Position numbers and translations under genes: made by a program. 64,000 bases of DNA, from NCBI GenBank assembly GCA_036873135.1, contig JAPTYO010000026.1, positions 2,212,001 to 2,276,000 on the forward strand. The letters run 5' to 3'. This DNA is from Clarkia xantiana subsp. parviflora (Eukaryota > Streptophyta > Magnoliopsida > Myrtales > Onagraceae). Shown here piece after piece: positions 63,358-64,000 of this stretch. The notes below the pieces were generated by a model. It was given only the letters and a program-made list of their open reading frames with translations. It was not told the origin of the DNA and made no database searches. The number at the start of each line of letters is the position of its first letter. Within the stretch, counting starts at the first letter, position 1.

Positions 63358-64000
63358 TGTTGGATCACGGGTGAAGCTCCGTTACGTTCTTGACGGAAAG
63401 ACTTGAACTCCTGGGCTCCGCGTAATCCTGCAAAAGGGGATGTCCTGGGTGGTGACCCAGAATCCCTCTCCGATGCCTAAATGAGTATATGATCAATGGG
63501 GTGGTAAGCAGTAATCTAAGTTCGTATTAGAGAATGTGTTTTCTGAGGTAACTTCCTCCTTTATATAGGAGGGGAAGTTACTCAGTTACTTGTGACCGTG
63601 TCTGGTCGTTTTACCCATGATTCCGCATATCTCGTTCGGGATTCCATATATCTCGCCCCACGCTCCGCGTATCTCGCCCACTCTCCGAGTATCTCGAGCA
63701 CGCTAGTAGGCGGGTTTCTCGGCCTTATCATCTGATCACAAGTCCCAATTTATATCGGGGACTCCAGAGTTATCTCCTTCTAGGTCACCACCCAGGACCC
63801 TTTGTCTCACGAGACAGGTCCAGCCTCTTCGGGGCTTTATTATCGGGGCCTTCTCAAAGGCATATCGGAGCCTACTCAGAGGCTTACTGCCGGGAGCATT
63901 CGGCTCATATATCGGGACCGCTAAGGTCGGGACCCTTCATACTGGGTTTCTGGGCCTTCCAGGCCTTTCACGAGGCCCACTGGACTTACTCGCCGTCTAA
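63358..64000 (-). repeat. LTR of a minus-oriented Tat element related to A, cut by the window edge
   Basis: It starts TGTTGGATCACGG, the reverse complement of the LTR end CCGTGATCCAACA of element A. On the minus strand it has a TATA box (63560-63568), GCATCGGAGAGGG (63464-63476), and near the window end repeats of the CCCCGATA type and GGTCCCGATATATGAGC, as in A. About 643 bp are present, close to the full LTR length of A. It is the 3' LTR of an element to the right, or a solo LTR. Confidence 0.8.

Overview
This window reads as intergenic heterochromatin of a flowering plant. I see no ordinary host gene, tRNA or rRNA. Nearly all of the 64 kb is explained by nested LTR retrotransposons. The plant assignment rests on Tat-lineage Ty3/gypsy elements with two RNase H domains, plant-type LTR promoters, and GT-AG introns of 64-80 nt.

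The frame is one old Ty1/copia element on the + strand. Its 5' part lies outside the window and only about 4 kb of it is present, cut into four pieces (1-771, 8362-9753, 32264-34041, 62709-62790). Three elements sit directly in it, and three more sit inside those. Every boundary I could check has a 5-bp target-site duplication (TSD). Element 1 (772-8356, minus, TSD TTCAC) is a gag-only relic. Element A (9754-32258, plus, TSD GGACT) is a decayed gag-pol Tat element and contains element B (12677-24349, plus, TSD CCACC), the best preserved copy. Element C (34042-62703, minus, TSD GTATG) sits in the copia 3' LTR. C contains element E (36585-45392, minus, TSD TATAG/TATAA) and, in its own right-hand LTR, element D (52911-62533, plus, TSD CCCCC). 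A further minus-oriented LTR starts at 63358 and runs off the right edge.

The Tat elements share one plan: LTR, TGGCGCC primer-binding site, gag, protease, RT, RNase H, a second archaeal-type RNase H, integrase, a minisatellite array, an antisense gene read toward pol, polypurine tract, LTR. Copies have lost different modules. B lost the integrase core, C lost RT to integrase, D lost gag in frame, E kept only an N-terminal gag piece, and element 1 kept only a duplicated nucleocapsid-type gag segment.

The most interesting object is the antisense gene. In B it is intact: three exons joined by canonical GT-AG introns of phases 1 and 0 would encode 747 aa, with an N-terminal domain resembling the plant 'putative gypsy type transposon' domain, a basic KKRK patch, and a C-terminal coiled coil with an acidic tail. 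The same phase-0 intron is found at the matching place in A and D, and the phase-1 intron in D and E. B, D, A and C also have a TATA box upstream of it. This looks like a spliced, independently promoted gene carried antisense by the family and kept through divergence. Antisense extra ORFs in Tat elements are known; the intron conservation, the promoter and the retained frame in B are what deserve checking.
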